Assembly (NCBI RefSeq): GCF_003987395.1
Contig: NZ_PIPT01000001.1
Span: forward strand, 434,001 to 498,000
DNA length: 64,000 bases
Direction: 5' to 3'
DNA from: Pseudidiomarina aquimaris
GTDB taxonomy: Bacteria; Pseudomonadota; Gammaproteobacteria; Enterobacterales; Alteromonadaceae
Translations under genes and position numbers: made by a program
Part shown: positions 1 through 9,603 of the stretch, piece after piece
Numbering within the stretch: the first letter of the stretch is position 1
How the letters are laid out: each line of letters opens with the position of its first letter
Notes under the pieces: model-generated
What the model was told of the DNA's origin: nothing
What the model saw: the letters and a program-made list of their open reading frames with translations, nothing else
Database searches by the model: none

Positions 1-1
1 C

Positions 2-1210
2 TCGATTACCATCCCTGATTATTTTGCCAACCGTTTTGACGACAAAGCGCGTCTTCTGCGTGTGTTTTCGTCGGTGGTTATCATTATCTTCTTTACCCTC
101 TATACATCAGCCAGCTTGGTCGCAGGTGGCAAGCTCTTCGCCAGCTCGGCATTTGGTCTAGATTACAGCTTAGGGCTCTGGGTCACCGCTGGTGTCGTCT
201 GTGCGTACACCCTCTTCGGTGGGTTCTTGGCAGTCAGTATGACCGACTTCGTGCAAGGTTGTATTATGTTTGTCGCACTGGTGTTAGTCCCCATTGTGGC
301 GATTTTTGACCTTGGCGGTATGGCTTCTGTGACCGACCAGGTTCGCTCCATTAACCCAGACTTCCTCGATTATTTCCGCGACGGCTCTATTGCTGATTCA
401 ACCATGAATCAATTATCGTTCTTGGGAATTATCTCGCTACTAGCATGGGGTCTAGGCTATTTCGGGCAGCCGCATATTATCGTGCGTTTTATGGCGATTC
501 GCTCGGTGAAAGATATCAAAGCGGCGCGTCGTATCGGCATCTCATGGATGACAGTTTCGATTATCGGCGCAATGGTGACTGGTTTTGTCGGTATTGCCTA
601 TGTTGCCGAAACCAAGATGACCCTGAACGATGCAGAGACAATTTTCATTATCTTCTCGCAGTTCTTGTTCCATCCGCTTATTGCTGGCTTCCTTCTTGCG
701 GCAATCTTGGCAGCGATCATGAGTACCATTTCATCGCAGCTGTTAGTGACCTCTAGTTCACTGACTGAAGACTTTTATAAAGCTTTCTTGCGCCGTGACG
801 CAAGCGATAAAGAATTGGTGCTCGTGGGACGAATTTCAGTGTTAATCGTCTCACTAGTGGCAATCGCGCTCGCTTGGAACCCTGAGAACACTATCCTAGG
901 TCTCGTTGCAAATGCATGGGCAGGCTTTGGTGCCGCATTTGGTCCAGTGATTATTCTAAGCTTGTTCTGGAAACGTATGAACCGTCACGGTGCCCTTGCG
1001 GGCATGGTCGTCGGCGCGGCAACCGTCCTCTTCTGGATTTACGCGCCTGTGGTCGACGGTGAAGCACTCAGTACCTATGTTTATGAAATCATTCCAGGCT
1101 TTATTCTTTGCACACTTGCCATCATCGTGGTGAGTTTGGCAACGGCTAAGCCTGCAAAAGAACTCGAAGACACCTTTGATGAAATGGAACGTCAACTTGA
1201 GCAAAACTAA
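2..1210 (+). CDS. putP: Sodium/proline symporter PutP, C-terminal part (5' end outside window)
   Basis: Membrane importer that takes up L-proline with Na+ (solute:sodium symporter family). The reading frame is already open at base 2 and reads ITIPDYFANRF, a segment typical of the PutP N-terminal third, so the gene starts before the window; about 403 residues are visible, against about 500 for the E. coli protein. Most of the visible chain is hydrophobic transmembrane helices, for example around FSSVVIIIFFTLYTSASLVAGG and the segment near LLAAILAAIMSTISSQL, a conserved SSS-family stretch; the tail is short, charged and cytoplasmic-looking (DEMERQLEQN). The gene is followed by a strong hairpin terminator, so it is the last gene of its transcript. 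Family assignment is firm; proline as substrate rests on overall similarity to PutP rather than on a tested residue. Confidence 0.9.
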   Translation, partial: SITIPDYFANRFDDKARLLRVFSSVVIIIFFTLYTSASLVAGGKLFASSAFGLDYSLGLWVTAGVVCAYTLFGGFLAVSMTDFVQGCIMFVALVLVPIVAIFDLGGMASVTDQVRSINPDFLDYFRDGSIADSTMNQLSFLGIISLLAWGLGYFGQPHIIVRFMAIRSVKDIKAARRIGISWMTVSIIGAMVTGFVGIAYVAETKMTLNDAETIFIIFSQFLFHPLIAGFLLAAILAAIMSTISSQLLVTSSSLTEDFYKAFLRRDASDKELVLVGRISVLIVSLVAIALAWNPENTILGLVANAWAGFGAAFGPVIILSLFWKRMNRHGALAGMVVGAATVLFWIYAPVVDGEALSTYVYEIIPGFILCTLAIIVVSLATAKPAKELEDTFDEMERQLEQN

Positions 1211-1240
1211 TGCTCTGATTTGACCTCCTGAGAAACTAAA

Positions 1241-1270
1241 AAGCCGCATTCGATTAATGCGGCTTTTTTT
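1241..1270 (+). terminator. Rho-independent terminator after putP
   Basis: A perfect 10-bp stem (AAGCCGCATT / AATGCGGCTT, 1241-1250 with 1256-1265) with a 5-base loop is followed by a run of seven T. There is an A-rich tract on the other side, so it may also stop the minus-strand transcript that leaves rssA. It sits between the convergent 3' ends of putP and rssA. Confidence 0.9.
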
Positions 1271-1294
1271 ATCTCAGCAAAACTTACTTAGCTA

Positions 1295-2329
1295 TCAACC
1301 ACGGCGCTCAGCATAGAGTTCTAACTCACTCAGAATATAATCCTTCATCCGCATGGTCGTCTCGTAGCCAATATCAATTGCTTCATTACCCCGCTCAAAC
1401 TCTAACAGGCCAATGTGACCCAACTTAGGTTGAACTAGGATATCTGGCGGATCGCCTGCAATACGCGCCTTAGTAATCCGTTCTTGCATGATATCGATAG
1501 CGCCCGCCATCACACCAAACATACCAGGCGCCTTATGGGAAGGACCACTGAACTTATCGACGACATTGTCCCAGTATTGCCCGCTGGCGGTCAGGAAGTT
1601 TTTGAAGAAGCCTTCTTCATCCTGATTTTCCTGTTGTTTAGCTAAATCTGACTTTTCGCTGGCTTGGCCGGTATCCACCGCTGTCGTATGCGCTTTGGTG
1701 GAAACGCCGTGAATATCGGCTTGTGGTTCAGGACGCGGAGGCTTGTGTTTACCTCGCGCTTCAATTGCAGCAGCATTGAGTTGTGAGTTCAGATGGACTG
1801 CAATGACAAAGTCGGCACCGAGTGCCCGGCAAAGCGACACGGGAACCGGGTTCACTAAGCCACCATCAACCAACCAGCGACCATTTTGGGCCGTCGGAGC
1901 TAGTAAGCCCGGCATCGCGCACGAAGAGCGAGCAGCGTGATAAATATCGCCTTCACGTAACCAGACTTCACGCCCCGTGTAAAGGTCCGTTGCTACGGCT
2001 CCATAGACAATGTCGAGGTCTTCAATGTTGACTGAACCAAAACGCTCTCGTGCATGACTGAAAACTTTTTCGCCCTGAATAATACCGCCGTGACTAAAGC
2101 CAAAATCCAGTAGATTAAAGACCTGCCAACGGCCCATATCCCGCACCCACTCTTCGAGTTCATCGATACGTCCAGAAGCAAAACCGGCCCCCACAAGGGA
2201 GCCGATTGATGTTCCTGCAACCATATTGACCTCGATGCCCATTTCTTGCAGCGCTTTGATAACGCCTATATGGGACCAGCCACGTGCTGCACCAGAGCCT
2301 AGTGCGAGAGCAACTTTCACATAACTCAT
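1295..2329 (-). CDS. rssA: Patatin-like phospholipase/esterase, RssA family
   Basis: Predicted serine hydrolase of the bacterial patatin family (RssA/YchK group), probably acting on a lipid acyl ester; the physiological substrate of this group is not established. Visible motifs: the glycine-rich oxyanion loop GSGAARGW (residues 11-18), the nucleophile elbow G-T-S41-I-G, and the partner aspartate D155 in VDGGLVNPVP; together they make the Ser-Asp dyad. The 344-residue chain is longer than E. coli RssA (about 300) because of a low-complexity charged insert at about residues 190-240, rich in K, P, Q and E. No signal peptide is seen. It lies 20 bases after recA on the same strand with no terminator between, in the place where recX is found in many gammaproteobacteria, and so probably shares the SOS-controlled recA transcript. 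E. coli rssA is instead paired with rssB. Confidence 0.88.
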   Translation of the reverse strand: MSYVKVALALGSGAARGWSHIGVIKALQEMGIEVNMVAGTSIGSLVGAGFASGRIDELEEWVRDMGRWQVFNLLDFGFSHGGIIQGEKVFSHARERFGSVNIEDLDIVYGAVATDLYTGREVWLREGDIYHAARSSCAMPGLLAPTAQNGRWLVDGGLVNPVPVSLCRALGADFVIAVHLNSQLNAAAIEARGKHKPPRPEPQADIHGVSTKAHTTAVDTGQASEKSDLAKQQENQDEEGFFKNFLTASGQYWDNVVDKFSGPSHKAPGMFGVMAGAIDIMQERITKARIAGDPPDILVQPKLGHIGLLEFERGNEAIDIGYETTMRMKDYILSELELYAERRG

Positions 2330-2349
2330 CGCAAAAACATTCCTTTTAA

Positions 2350-3408
2350 TTAAACTAAATCATCGTCCGCTAATTCAGCATCTTTACTATCGCCTTTCGC
2401 TGCTTCACCGCCTTTAACAGGCTTCGCTAGCAGCTGTTCACGTAAGCGTTTCTCGATGTCTTCAGCGATAGCCTTATGTTCCATTAAGAACTTCATCGCA
2501 TTAGCCTTACCTTGGCCAATCTTATCACCGTTGTAGCTGTACCAGGCGCCTGCTTTATCAACAATCTTCTGCTTCACGCCGAGGTCGATAAGCTCGCCTT
2601 CTTTGGAGATACCAGCACCGTACATGATTTGGAACTCAGCTTGCTTAAATGGTGGAGCAACTTTGTTCTTCACTACTTTAACACGGGTTTCATTACCAAC
2701 CACTTCATCACCCTCTTTCACCGCGCCGGTGCGACGGATATCCAAGCGCACAGACGAGTAAAATTTCAGCGCATTACCACCTGTGGTCGTTTCTGGGTTA
2801 CCGAACATTACGCCAATTTTCATTCGGATTTGGTTGATGAAGATACACAAGCTGTTCGATTTCTTGATGTTTGCAGTTAGCTTACGCAAAGCTTGTGACA
2901 TCAAACGCGCTTGGAGTCCAACGTGGCTATCACCCATCTCACCTTCAATTTCAGCTTTCGGTGTAAGCGCCGCAACGGAGTCGACAATCACCACATCTAC
3001 CGCCGCCGAGCGTACCAACATGTCACAGATCTCGAGTGCTTGTTCACCTGTATCTGGCTGTGACACGAGGAGTTCATCGACGTTCACACCAAGCTTCTCA
3101 GCATAGACAGGATCAAGTGCGTGTTCAGCATCAACGAACGCACAGGTTTTACCCATCTTTTGTGCTTCAGCAATAACTTGCAGTGTCAGCGTTGTTTTAC
3201 CACTCGATTCAGGTCCGTAAATCTCAACCACGCGACCGAAAGGCAAACCGCCGATACCTAAAGCGATATCGAGACTTAACGAGCCGGTTGGAACTGACTC
3301 AATATCCATCGCTTGGTTGTCGCCCAAGCGCATAATTGAGCCTTTACCGAATTGACGTTCGATTTGGCTAAGTGCCGCGTCAAGTGCTTTCTGTTTATCA
3401 TTGCTCAT
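2350..3408 (-). CDS. recA: Recombinase A
   Basis: RecA forms ATP-dependent filaments on single-stranded DNA, drives strand exchange in recombinational repair and triggers LexA self-cleavage in the SOS response. The 352 residues match the usual length. Walker A is GPESSGKTT at residues 65-73; Walker B is in [10 protein letters not shown] near residue 140; loop L1/L2 regions ([20 protein letters not shown]) are intact, and the protein ends in the typical acidic tail (ADDDLV). The start is ATG with an upstream purine-rich stretch. A perfect LexA box overlapping the promoter lies just upstream, so it is SOS inducible. The next gene downstream is a patatin gene, not recX. Confidence 0.98.
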   Translation of the reverse strand: MSNDKQKALDAALSQIERQFGKGSIMRLGDNQAMDIESVPTGSLSLDIALGIGGLPFGRVVEIYGPESSGKTTLTLQVIAEAQKMGKTCAFVDAEHALDPVYAEKLGVNVDELLVSQPDTGEQALEICDMLVRSAAVDVVIVDSVAALTPKAEIEGEMGDSHVGLQARLMSQALRKLTANIKKSNSLCIFINQIRMKIGVMFGNPETTTGGNALKFYSSVRLDIRRTGAVKEGDEVVGNETRVKVVKNKVAPPFKQAEFQIMYGAGISKEGELIDLGVKQKIVDKAGAWYSYNGDKIGQGKANAMKFLMEHKAIAEDIEKRLREQLLAKPVKGGEAAKGDSKDAELADDDLV

Positions 3409-3442
3409 GGTAATGTCCGTTCTATTGAATGCGTTAAAATTG

Positions 3443-3470
3443 AGTATACTGTATTTTTATACAGTATCAA
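3443..3470 (-). promoter_or_regulatory. recA promoter with embedded LexA (SOS) box
   Basis: Read on the minus strand: -35 TTGATA (3465-3470), 16-base spacer, -10 TATACT (3443-3448). The spacer is a perfect LexA operator, CTGT-N8-ACAG at 3449-3464, inside an 8+8 bp perfect palindrome (TACTGTAT/ATACAGTA, 3447-3466). This is the same arrangement as at E. coli recA, where LexA covers the promoter. The TGA stop of pncC (3467-3469) falls inside the -35 hexamer, so upstream coding sequence and promoter are fused. Confidence 0.95.
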
Positions 3471-3949
3471 GAAATTTTTTCATAGCACCGCAATGCTTCA
3501 CTGATTGTAGCCTCTCTCACCGCCGCTCGATCGCCAGGGAAGTGACACTTCCAGCTAAGCTGACCATGCGGCCAAGCAAGCCCAAACCAGACCAGCCCGA
3601 CCGGTTTTTCCGCTGTGCCACCGCTAGGTCCCGCGACCCCGGTAACTGCGATGGCTAATTCAGTACCCGCTTGTTTGCGGGCGCCAACCGCCATCGCCTC
3701 TGCGGTCGCCGCCGAGACAGCACCGTGTTCTCGAAGCACCTCACTTGGCACGCCTAACACCTGTTCCTTTAACGCGTTACTGTAGGTAATAAAGCCTCCC
3801 TCAAGCCACGCTGAACTTCCGGCCACGGCACTTAAAGCATAACCGATTCCGCCGGCGGTGCAGGATTCTGCTGTGGCAATACGCCAGTTGCGCTGTTGTA
3901 ACCAAGCACCGATTTCTACTGCCAGATCATAATGTAATTGTGTTACCAT
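3467..3949 (-). CDS. pncC: Nicotinamide-nucleotide amidase (CinA C-terminal domain family)
   Basis: Small stand-alone CinA C-terminal (PncC) enzyme that deamidates nicotinamide mononucleotide to nicotinate mononucleotide, recycling NMN made by NAD+-dependent DNA ligase. Family hallmarks: [20 protein letters not shown] near the N-terminus, the motif [12 protein letters not shown], and [19 protein letters not shown] place the start at the ATG at 3949 ([14 protein letters not shown], 160 residues), because the frame extension upstream (hydrophobic, leucine-rich) is not part of the family and would run into the mutS leader. Divergent from mutS with a 50-base gap, and directly upstream of recA, as in E. 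coli and many relatives. Confidence 0.93.
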   Translation of the reverse strand: MVTQLHYDLAVEIGAWLQQRNWRIATAESCTAGGIGYALSAVAGSSAWLEGGFITYSNALKEQVLGVPSEVLREHGAVSAATAEAMAVGARKQAGTELAIAVTGVAGPSGGTAEKPVGLVWFGLAWPHGQLSWKCHFPGDRAAVREATISEALRCYEKIS

Positions 3950-3999
3950 TTTGCCATTGGCACCTTCATAAAATAACGCTACTACGGATAATAACAGGC

Positions 4000-6609
4000 A
4001 TGCCGAAAGCGACAACTCCTAGCACTGATTTTTCTGCGCATACACCCATGATGCAACAATACTTGCGGATCAAAGCGGAACACGCTGACACGCTTTTATT
4101 CTATCGCATGGGCGATTTTTACGAATTGTTCTACCAAGATGCGCAAAAAGCGGCCGAGCTGCTCGATATCTCGCTCACGCAACGTGGTGCCAGTAACGGC
4201 AAGCCCATCCCAATGGCGGGTGTGCCCTATCATGCTGCGGAAAATTATCTAGCACGTTTACTACAATTAGGTGAGTCGGTCGCCATTTGCGAACAAGTGG
4301 GTGATCCAGCAACCAGTAAAGGACCCGTCGAACGCAAAGTTGTGCGGGTATTGACCCCAGGTACCGTCACCGATGAAGCACTGCTCAATGAAAGTAGCGA
4401 AAATTTACTGGTGGCGGTCTATCCGCAACAAGCAACTGAACAAAGCCTTTTTGGCATCGCCAGTCTTGATCTCGCCAGTGGTCGATTTAGTGTCAGCGAA
4501 GTCAGCCATGAAGCCAGTCTGCAGGCGGAATTGCAGCGCCTAAACCCAGCCGAATTGCTTTATCCTGATACTGTTTCGTGGCAAACCGCATGGCATCCTT
4601 GTGAAGCGCGTCGCGCCCGACCAGATTGGGAGTTTGCCAGTGATAGCGCAAACGCACTCCTGTGCCGCCAGTTCAACGTACAACACTTAGATGGTTTCGG
4701 TGTCAGCCATTTAAAGGCAGCTTTAGGCGCAGCTGGGGCGCTCCTTAATTATGTGAAGCTAACACAGCGAGCCGCGCTACCGCATATCCAAGCCATTCAC
4801 GCTGAACAAAGCTCTGATGCCGTACAGATGGATGCCGCAACCCAACGCAACTTAGAACTTGTCGGGGCGCTCAGCGGCGGTACAGTCTCACTTTTCAGTA
4901 CCATTAATTGCACTGCTACGGCAATGGGTGCGCGGCTGTTACGGCGCTGGTTACAACGCCCTATCCGCAACACGCAAACCCTAGAATGTCGCTATGATGC
5001 CGTCGCCGCCTTGCAGGAACACGATTTAGACGCAATTCGGAAACACCTACGCGAAATTGGCGATCTGGAGCGTATTTTGTCCCGCATCGCGTTACGTAGC
5101 GCGCGGCCGCGAGATCTGACACGGTTACGTAGCGCACTGCAGGCCATTCCTGATTTAAAACGAGAACTAAGCAGCCTCGCAGCGTTAACACTATGGCGCG
5201 AGCAGCTTGCTGAACTCCCGGAACTCCGACAGACCCTCGAGGCAGCACTCGTCGAAGCGCCTCCGCAACTTATTCGCGATGGTGGCGTCCTCGCCGACGG
5301 ATTTGATGAAGAGTTAGATGAACAAAGGGCCCTCGCAGCGGGTGCAACAGATTTCTTAAAACAAATTGAGACCCGTGAACGTGAGCGCACTGGCATTCAG
5401 ACGCTGAAAGTTGGTTACAACAAGGTTCATGGCTATTACCTTGAAGCGAGCCGCGCGGCGGCTGCACAAATCCCAGCGGATTACCAGCGCCGGCAAACAT
5501 TGAAGAACGCCGAACGCTATATTATTCCTGAGCTTAAAACCTACGAAGACAAGGTACTGCAAGCTCAATCGCGTGCTTTGGCGCGCGAGAAGTGGCTCTA
5601 CGATGCCTTACTTAACGAGGCCGCAGAGCATTTACAGGCGTTGCAAGTCAACGCCCGCGCCGTGGCCGAAATAGATGTCTTGCACAGCTTCGCCAAGCAA
5701 GCCTTACGGCAAAATTATTGCCGCCCAAGCCTCACGACCACACGCGGTCTCCATTTACAAGCAGCGCGTCATCCAGTGATTGAAGCGCAACTCGAAGCGC
5801 CCTTCATTGCTAATGATGTTGCGCTGGACGAACAACATTTCATGTTGCTCATCACTGGACCTAATATGGGCGGTAAATCGACCTATATGCGACAAACAGC
5901 TTTGATTGCTGTCTTAGCTTATTGCGGCAGTTTTGTCCCTGCCGCTGCGGCCGAGTTGGGCCCCATCGACCGCATTTTCACTCGCATCGGTGCCTCTGAT
6001 GACCTCGCTTCAGGGCGTTCAACCTTTATGGTTGAGATGACCGAAGCAGCGACCATTCTGCACAATGCCAGCCCGCAAAGTTTGGTGTTGATGGATGAAA
6101 TTGGCCGCGGCACGTCAACCTATGACGGCTTAGCATTGGCATGGGCATGTGCCGAAGCGTTATTGCAGCAAAATCGCGCATTAACGCTCTTTGCAACGCA
6201 CTATTTTGAACTCACTCAGAGTATTGCCCAATTACCGGGATGCAAAAATGTCCATGTTGAAGCCAGCGAGCATGATGACACCATTGTTTTCGAGCATCGC
6301 GTAAGTGAGGGGGCAGCAAATCGTAGTTTCGGCGTGCAAGTTGCGCAGCTTGCGGGGCTTCCACTTCCGGTATTGCAACGCGCCAAACAAGTTTTGTATG
6401 AACTCGAACAAGCACCTGAACAAGCTCAGTCAAAGCAACAGGTTTTGTCGTTAGAGACGCAAACAGCACCACCGGCGCCGGTGGAGCATCCGATGGTAAA
6501 AGAATTGGAAACCTTAGAGGTAAACGGTATGACGCCGCTTGAAGCGTTGCAATGGCTCGCGCGTTGGCAGCAACAACTTAGTCGTACTGGAACAAAGCGT
6601 CGAGACTAA
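4000..6609 (+). CDS. mutS: DNA mismatch repair protein MutS
   Basis: MutS recognises mispaired bases and small loops and, with MutL, starts strand-specific repair. The 869-residue protein is full length (E. coli 853). The mismatch-reading Phe-x-Glu is F40-Y-E42 in the conserved MGDFYELF; the ATPase Walker [10 protein letters not shown] begins at residue 620 and Walker B VLMDE is at about 696-700, followed by the GRGTSTYDG signature. The C-terminal segment ends in a proline/glutamine linker and a short tetramerisation-like tail. The ATG at 4000 ([20 protein letters not shown]) is chosen because the family starts about ten residues before [10 protein letters not shown]; the 20-residue upstream extension is not conserved and overlaps pncC. 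Its 3' end overlaps the end of rpoS by 32 bases, tail to tail. Confidence 0.97.
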   Translation: MPKATTPSTDFSAHTPMMQQYLRIKAEHADTLLFYRMGDFYELFYQDAQKAAELLDISLTQRGASNGKPIPMAGVPYHAAENYLARLLQLGESVAICEQVGDPATSKGPVERKVVRVLTPGTVTDEALLNESSENLLVAVYPQQATEQSLFGIASLDLASGRFSVSEVSHEASLQAELQRLNPAELLYPDTVSWQTAWHPCEARRARPDWEFASDSANALLCRQFNVQHLDGFGVSHLKAALGAAGALLNYVKLTQRAALPHIQAIHAEQSSDAVQMDAATQRNLELVGALSGGTVSLFSTINCTATAMGARLLRRWLQRPIRNTQTLECRYDAVAALQEHDLDAIRKHLREIGDLERILSRIALRSARPRDLTRLRSALQAIPDLKRELSSLAALTLWREQLAELPELRQTLEAALVEAPPQLIRDGGVLADGFDEELDEQRALAAGATDFLKQIETRERERTGIQTLKVGYNKVHGYYLEASRAAAAQIPADYQRRQTLKNAERYIIPELKTYEDKVLQAQSRALAREKWLYDALLNEAAEHLQALQVNARAVAEIDVLHSFAKQALRQNYCRPSLTTTRGLHLQAARHPVIEAQLEAPFIANDVALDEQHFMLLITGPNMGGKSTYMRQTALIAVLAYCGSFVPAAAAELGPIDRIFTRIGASDDLASGRSTFMVEMTEAATILHNASPQSLVLMDEIGRGTSTYDGLALAWACAEALLQQNRALTLFATHYFELTQSIAQLPGCKNVHVEASEHDDTIVFEHRVSEGAANRSFGVQVAQLAGLPLPVLQRAKQVLYELEQAPEQAQSKQQVLSLETQTAPPAPVEHPMVKELETLEVNGMTPLEALQWLARWQQQLSRTGTKRRD

Positions 6610-7552
6610 GCCCCTGTTGGCGTAGCATATCGCGCAAGCGACGTAAGGCCTCAACTTGGATTTGTCTCACGCGTTCGCGGGTGAGACCAATCTCACGCCC
6701 GACATCTTCCAAAGTTGCAGGTTCATAGCCCATTAAACCGAAACGCCGCGCCAAAACTTCGCGTTGTTTGGTGTTTAAACTCGCCAACCATTCAACAATA
6801 TGCTCTTTCAGATCATCGTCTTGCATAACTCCTTCAGGACCATGATCATTTTCGTCGGTGAGCAAATCCACTAAGGCTTTATCGTTATCACCCCCCAGTG
6901 GCGTGTCGACGGAAGCGATACGTTCATTCAGGCGTAGCATACGACTTACATCAGCCACTGAAACATCGAGTTGTTCGGCGATATCTTCAGCGGTGGGTTC
7001 ATGATCAAGCTTGTGAGCGAGCTCACGTGAAGCACGCAAATAGCTGTTCAGCTCTTTCACCACATGGATGGGTAGGCGTATGGTTCGGGTTTGATTCATG
7101 ATGGCGCGTTCGATGGTTTGCCGAATCCACCAAGTTGCATAAGTCGAAAAGCGAAAACCGCGTTCAGGGTCAAACTTTTCCACCGCGCGAATGAGACCAA
7201 GGTTACCTTCTTCGACGAGGTCTAACAGGGGTAAGCCACGGTTCGTGTAACGTCGCGCAATTTTTACTACTAAGCGCAAGTTACTCTCAATCATGCGACA
7301 ACGAGCGGCCTTGTCGCCTTTGCGGGCGAGACGGGAAAAATGAACTTCTTCCTCAGCAGTCAGCAATGGCGAAAAGCCAATTTCGCCAAGGTAAAGTTGC
7401 GTAGCATCCATTTTCTTCTGATAGGTTGCACGATTGGCAATGATTTCTTCAAATTCACTGTCATCGTCATTACTATCAGTGGCCGCAGACTTTTCCATTT
7501 CCGACATCACTTCTTGTTCTTCGATGTCTTCCACCTCATTGCGTCGACTCAT
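6578..7552 (-). CDS. rpoS: RNA polymerase sigma factor RpoS (sigma-38)
   Basis: Stationary-phase/general stress sigma factor. The 324 residues carry sigma-70 region 1.2 ([21 protein letters not shown]), region 2 with the core-binding and -10 melting helices ([17 protein letters not shown], then [17 protein letters not shown]), region 3, and region 4 with the -35 helix-turn-helix ([20 protein letters not shown]). It lacks the long region 1.1 and non-conserved insert of RpoD, and its place after nlpD makes it RpoS rather than another group 2 sigma. The start codon overlaps the nlpD stop (ATGA), so translation may be coupled; in E. coli the main rpoS promoter lies inside nlpD, which I cannot locate here. 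The N-terminus is acidic. Confidence 0.96.
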   Translation of the reverse strand: MSRRNEVEDIEEQEVMSEMEKSAATDSNDDDSEFEEIIANRATYQKKMDATQLYLGEIGFSPLLTAEEEVHFSRLARKGDKAARCRMIESNLRLVVKIARRYTNRGLPLLDLVEEGNLGLIRAVEKFDPERGFRFSTYATWWIRQTIERAIMNQTRTIRLPIHVVKELNSYLRASRELAHKLDHEPTAEDIAEQLDVSVADVSRMLRLNERIASVDTPLGGDNDKALVDLLTDENDHGPEGVMQDDDLKEHIVEWLASLNTKQREVLARRFGLMGYEPATLEDVGREIGLTRERVRQIQVEALRRLRDMLRQQGLSLDALFQYD

Positions 7553-8391
7553 TGTGACCCCCGTGGTAAATAATGCCGTGGATTGACTGACTTACCTCGG
7601 TAGCGAACTTCAAAATGCAGCTTCACCCGTTCGGCGTCAGAATTACCCATTTCGGCAATGGCATCCCCTGCGCTGACCCACTGTTGTTCTTTTATTAAAA
7701 GCTTATCATTGTGGGCGTACGCAGTTATATAATCATCGTTATGTTTCAGGATAATTAAATTTCCATATCCTTTTAGCGCATTACCAGCATAAACCACTTT
7801 TCCGGCTGCAGCGGCCCTTACGATGTCACCTTTTTTACCGGCAAAGTCGATCCCCTTAGGGCCTGTTACTGCTGCGGTGAACTCTCTAATTACCGAGTTC
7901 CCTGTCGGCCAACGCCACGCGATGTCATTACTACTTGGAAAGACTTCACGCTTTATTGTTGGCCTTGGTTGAGCTGGCGAATTCGTAACCTTTTCTTTAC
8001 TTTTGTCTTCAACATACTCTTTCTTTTGAGTCTTATCAACGCTTTGTGGCGAATCTATTCGCTTTGACGTAGTGGTAGGTTGTGTTTTTTGCGTCGGTCG
8101 TGCGGCTGCACGCAAGGTGAGTCGCTGACCAGGGTAAATTGTGTAGGGTTCACCTAAGTCATTCAGCCGTGCCAACGCGCGCACATCGATGTTCGCACGG
8201 AAGGCAATTGAATAAAGGGTATCCCCTTTTTGAACCTGATAGGTACTGCCGGCTAGGCTATTGGCTTCGTAATCATAAATGCTGCGCCCCTGGTAGACTT
8301 TTTCCACCGGCGCAGGCTGTTGCCGCTGCGCACAACCGGCAATCAGCAACACACAAAACAGACTGAGAACTAAGCTAGCGCGTCCATACAT
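7549..8391 (-). CDS. nlpD: Murein hydrolase activator lipoprotein NlpD
   Basis: Outer-membrane lipoprotein that in E. coli activates the amidase AmiC during septal peptidoglycan splitting. A short hydrophobic signal ends in the lipobox LIAGC (Cys20 from the chosen start). A LysM peptidoglycan-binding domain (about residues 50-93, [13 protein letters not shown]...YPGQRLTL) and a C-terminal LytM/M23 domain (about 180-270, [20 protein letters not shown]...[14 protein letters not shown]) follow, joined by a K/T/Q-rich linker. The M23 domain has lost the zinc ligands of active endopeptidases (GIDFA in place of H-x3-D), as expected for an activator. I choose ATG 8391 (280 residues), preceded by a GGA-containing ribosome site, over a TTG 15 bases upstream; it overlaps yqaA by 17 bases. 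Confidence 0.94.
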   Translation of the reverse strand: MYGRASLVLSLFCVLLIAGCAQRQQPAPVEKVYQGRSIYDYEANSLAGSTYQVQKGDTLYSIAFRANIDVRALARLNDLGEPYTIYPGQRLTLRAAARPTQKTQPTTTSKRIDSPQSVDKTQKKEYVEDKSKEKVTNSPAQPRPTIKREVFPSSNDIAWRWPTGNSVIREFTAAVTGPKGIDFAGKKGDIVRAAAAGKVVYAGNALKGYGNLIILKHNDDYITAYAHNDKLLIKEQQWVSAGDAIAEMGNSDAERVKLHFEVRYRGKSVNPRHYLPRGSQ

Positions 8392-8953
8392 AGGCAATTC
8401 CGGCAATAATCACCATCGCCCAGCCAATCCTATCCACGTAGGTTCTCAGCTTCAGGGCCATGGTTGGGCCTCCTGTTTTTAAAAGCCACGCCACTAAATA
8501 AAAGCGCAGACCACGACTTATCAACGAGCCTAACACAAATGGAATAAACATCACCTGCAACATGCCGCCACTCACGGTAAAAAGTTTGTAAGGCAAGGGT
8601 GAAAAGCCAGCGATGAAAATAATCCAAAAACCGTATTCTTGGAACCAGTTGGTAACCGTGGCTAACTTATCTTGATAGCCAGCCCACTCGATCAACGGTA
8701 GCACCCATGGTTCGAATGCGAAGTAGCCTAACCAATAGCCGGCAATACCACCTAGCACTGAAGCCAGCGTCGTTAAAAACGCAAAAAACCACGCCCGTTG
8801 CGGTTGCGTCATGGCCATCGGTGCTAGCATCACATCCGGTGGGATTGGGAAAATGACCGACTCAGAAAAACTCAAACCGGCAAGGATAGCCGGGGCGCGG
8901 CGATGCTGCGACCATTGCAGCACGCGGTCATAAAGACTGCTAAATAACTTCAT
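8375..8953 (-). CDS. yqaA: YqaA-type inner-membrane protein, DedA/SNARE-associated family
   Basis: Integral membrane protein of the DedA/VTT superfamily, related to E. coli YqaA; DedA proteins affect membrane homeostasis and lipid carrier transport, but the role of YqaA itself is not settled. At 192 residues it is longer than E. coli YqaA. Conserved features seen: an early Glu and Pro-rich re-entrant-like loop ([19 protein letters not shown]), a glycine-rich helix ([12 protein letters not shown]), the second loop [19 protein letters not shown], and Arg-containing helix [12 protein letters not shown]. It overlaps pcm by 4 bases (ATGA) upstream and nlpD downstream, so it is co-transcribed within the surE-pcm-yqaA-nlpD-rpoS block. 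Confidence 0.88.
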   Translation of the reverse strand: MKLFSSLYDRVLQWSQHRRAPAILAGLSFSESVIFPIPPDVMLAPMAMTQPQRAWFFAFLTTLASVLGGIAGYWLGYFAFEPWVLPLIEWAGYQDKLATVTNWFQEYGFWIIFIAGFSPLPYKLFTVSGGMLQVMFIPFVLGSLISRGLRFYLVAWLLKTGGPTMALKLRTYVDRIGWAMVIIAGIAYVWTR

Positions 8954-9585
8954 GCAAGACTTCCTGGTACGAGCGGTACAAACTTCACGTCACCCAATTG
9001 CTTATGTTCATAATCATCGCCAAATCGACGAATCACGACTAACCGTTGTTTAATACCACCGACAGGGATAATCATGACCCCACCGTCAGCTAATTGCTCC
9101 ATTAGCGCATGCGGAATATCACTCGCGGCGGCAGTCACGATAATGCCATCAAAAGGCGCTTTACTTTGCCAACCCTGCCAGCCATCACCATGGCGCATAC
9201 TGACATTATGCAAATCGAGCTTTTTCAACCGGCGTTTTGCTTGATATTGCAATTCAGCAATGCGTTCAACGGAGAAGACTTTATCGACCAGCTGCGCCAA
9301 GATCGCCGTTTGATAGCCACTACCGGTTCCGATCTCTAACACGTTATGACAATGGTGCTGCATCAAAAGTTGTGTCATTGACGCGACCATCAGCGGCTGG
9401 GAAATGGTCTGCCCTTTACCGATTGGCAATGCCGTGTTCTCGTAGGCCTTATGCGCAAGGGATTCGGGCATAAAGAGATGACGCGGGGTGTCGGCAATGA
9501 CCTGCAATACCTGCTCGTTACTGATGCCCTGCTCGCGCAGCAAAGCCACGAGACGCTTTGCCATTCCCTGAAAATTTTGAATCAT
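8950..9585 (-). CDS. pcm: Protein-L-isoaspartate O-methyltransferase
   Basis: Cytoplasmic repair enzyme that methylates isoaspartyl residues in aged proteins using S-adenosylmethionine. The 211-residue chain has the family N-terminal segment [33 protein letters not shown], then the SAM-binding motif [16 protein letters not shown], and the acidic motif II region ([10 protein letters not shown]). It sits between surE and yqaA, the usual gammaproteobacterial order, 18 bases after surE and overlapping yqaA by 4 bases. Start is the ATG at 9585; an inner Met at residue 8 is possible but gives a shorter than usual N-terminus. Confidence 0.95.
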   Translation of the reverse strand: MIQNFQGMAKRLVALLREQGISNEQVLQVIADTPRHLFMPESLAHKAYENTALPIGKGQTISQPLMVASMTQLLMQHHCHNVLEIGTGSGYQTAILAQLVDKVFSVERIAELQYQAKRRLKKLDLHNVSMRHGDGWQGWQSKAPFDGIIVTAAASDIPHALMEQLADGGVMIIPVGGIKQRLVVIRRFGDDYEHKQLGDVKFVPLVPGSLA

Positions 9586-9603
9586 CGTTGTGAGTTCTTG
9601 TTG

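Noticed and set aside
3950-3999. sigma-70 promoters in the 50-base pncC-mutS gap
   Set aside because: TTGGCA and TAAAAT-like hexamers occur, but at spacings of 6, 12 or 21 bases; none is convincing.
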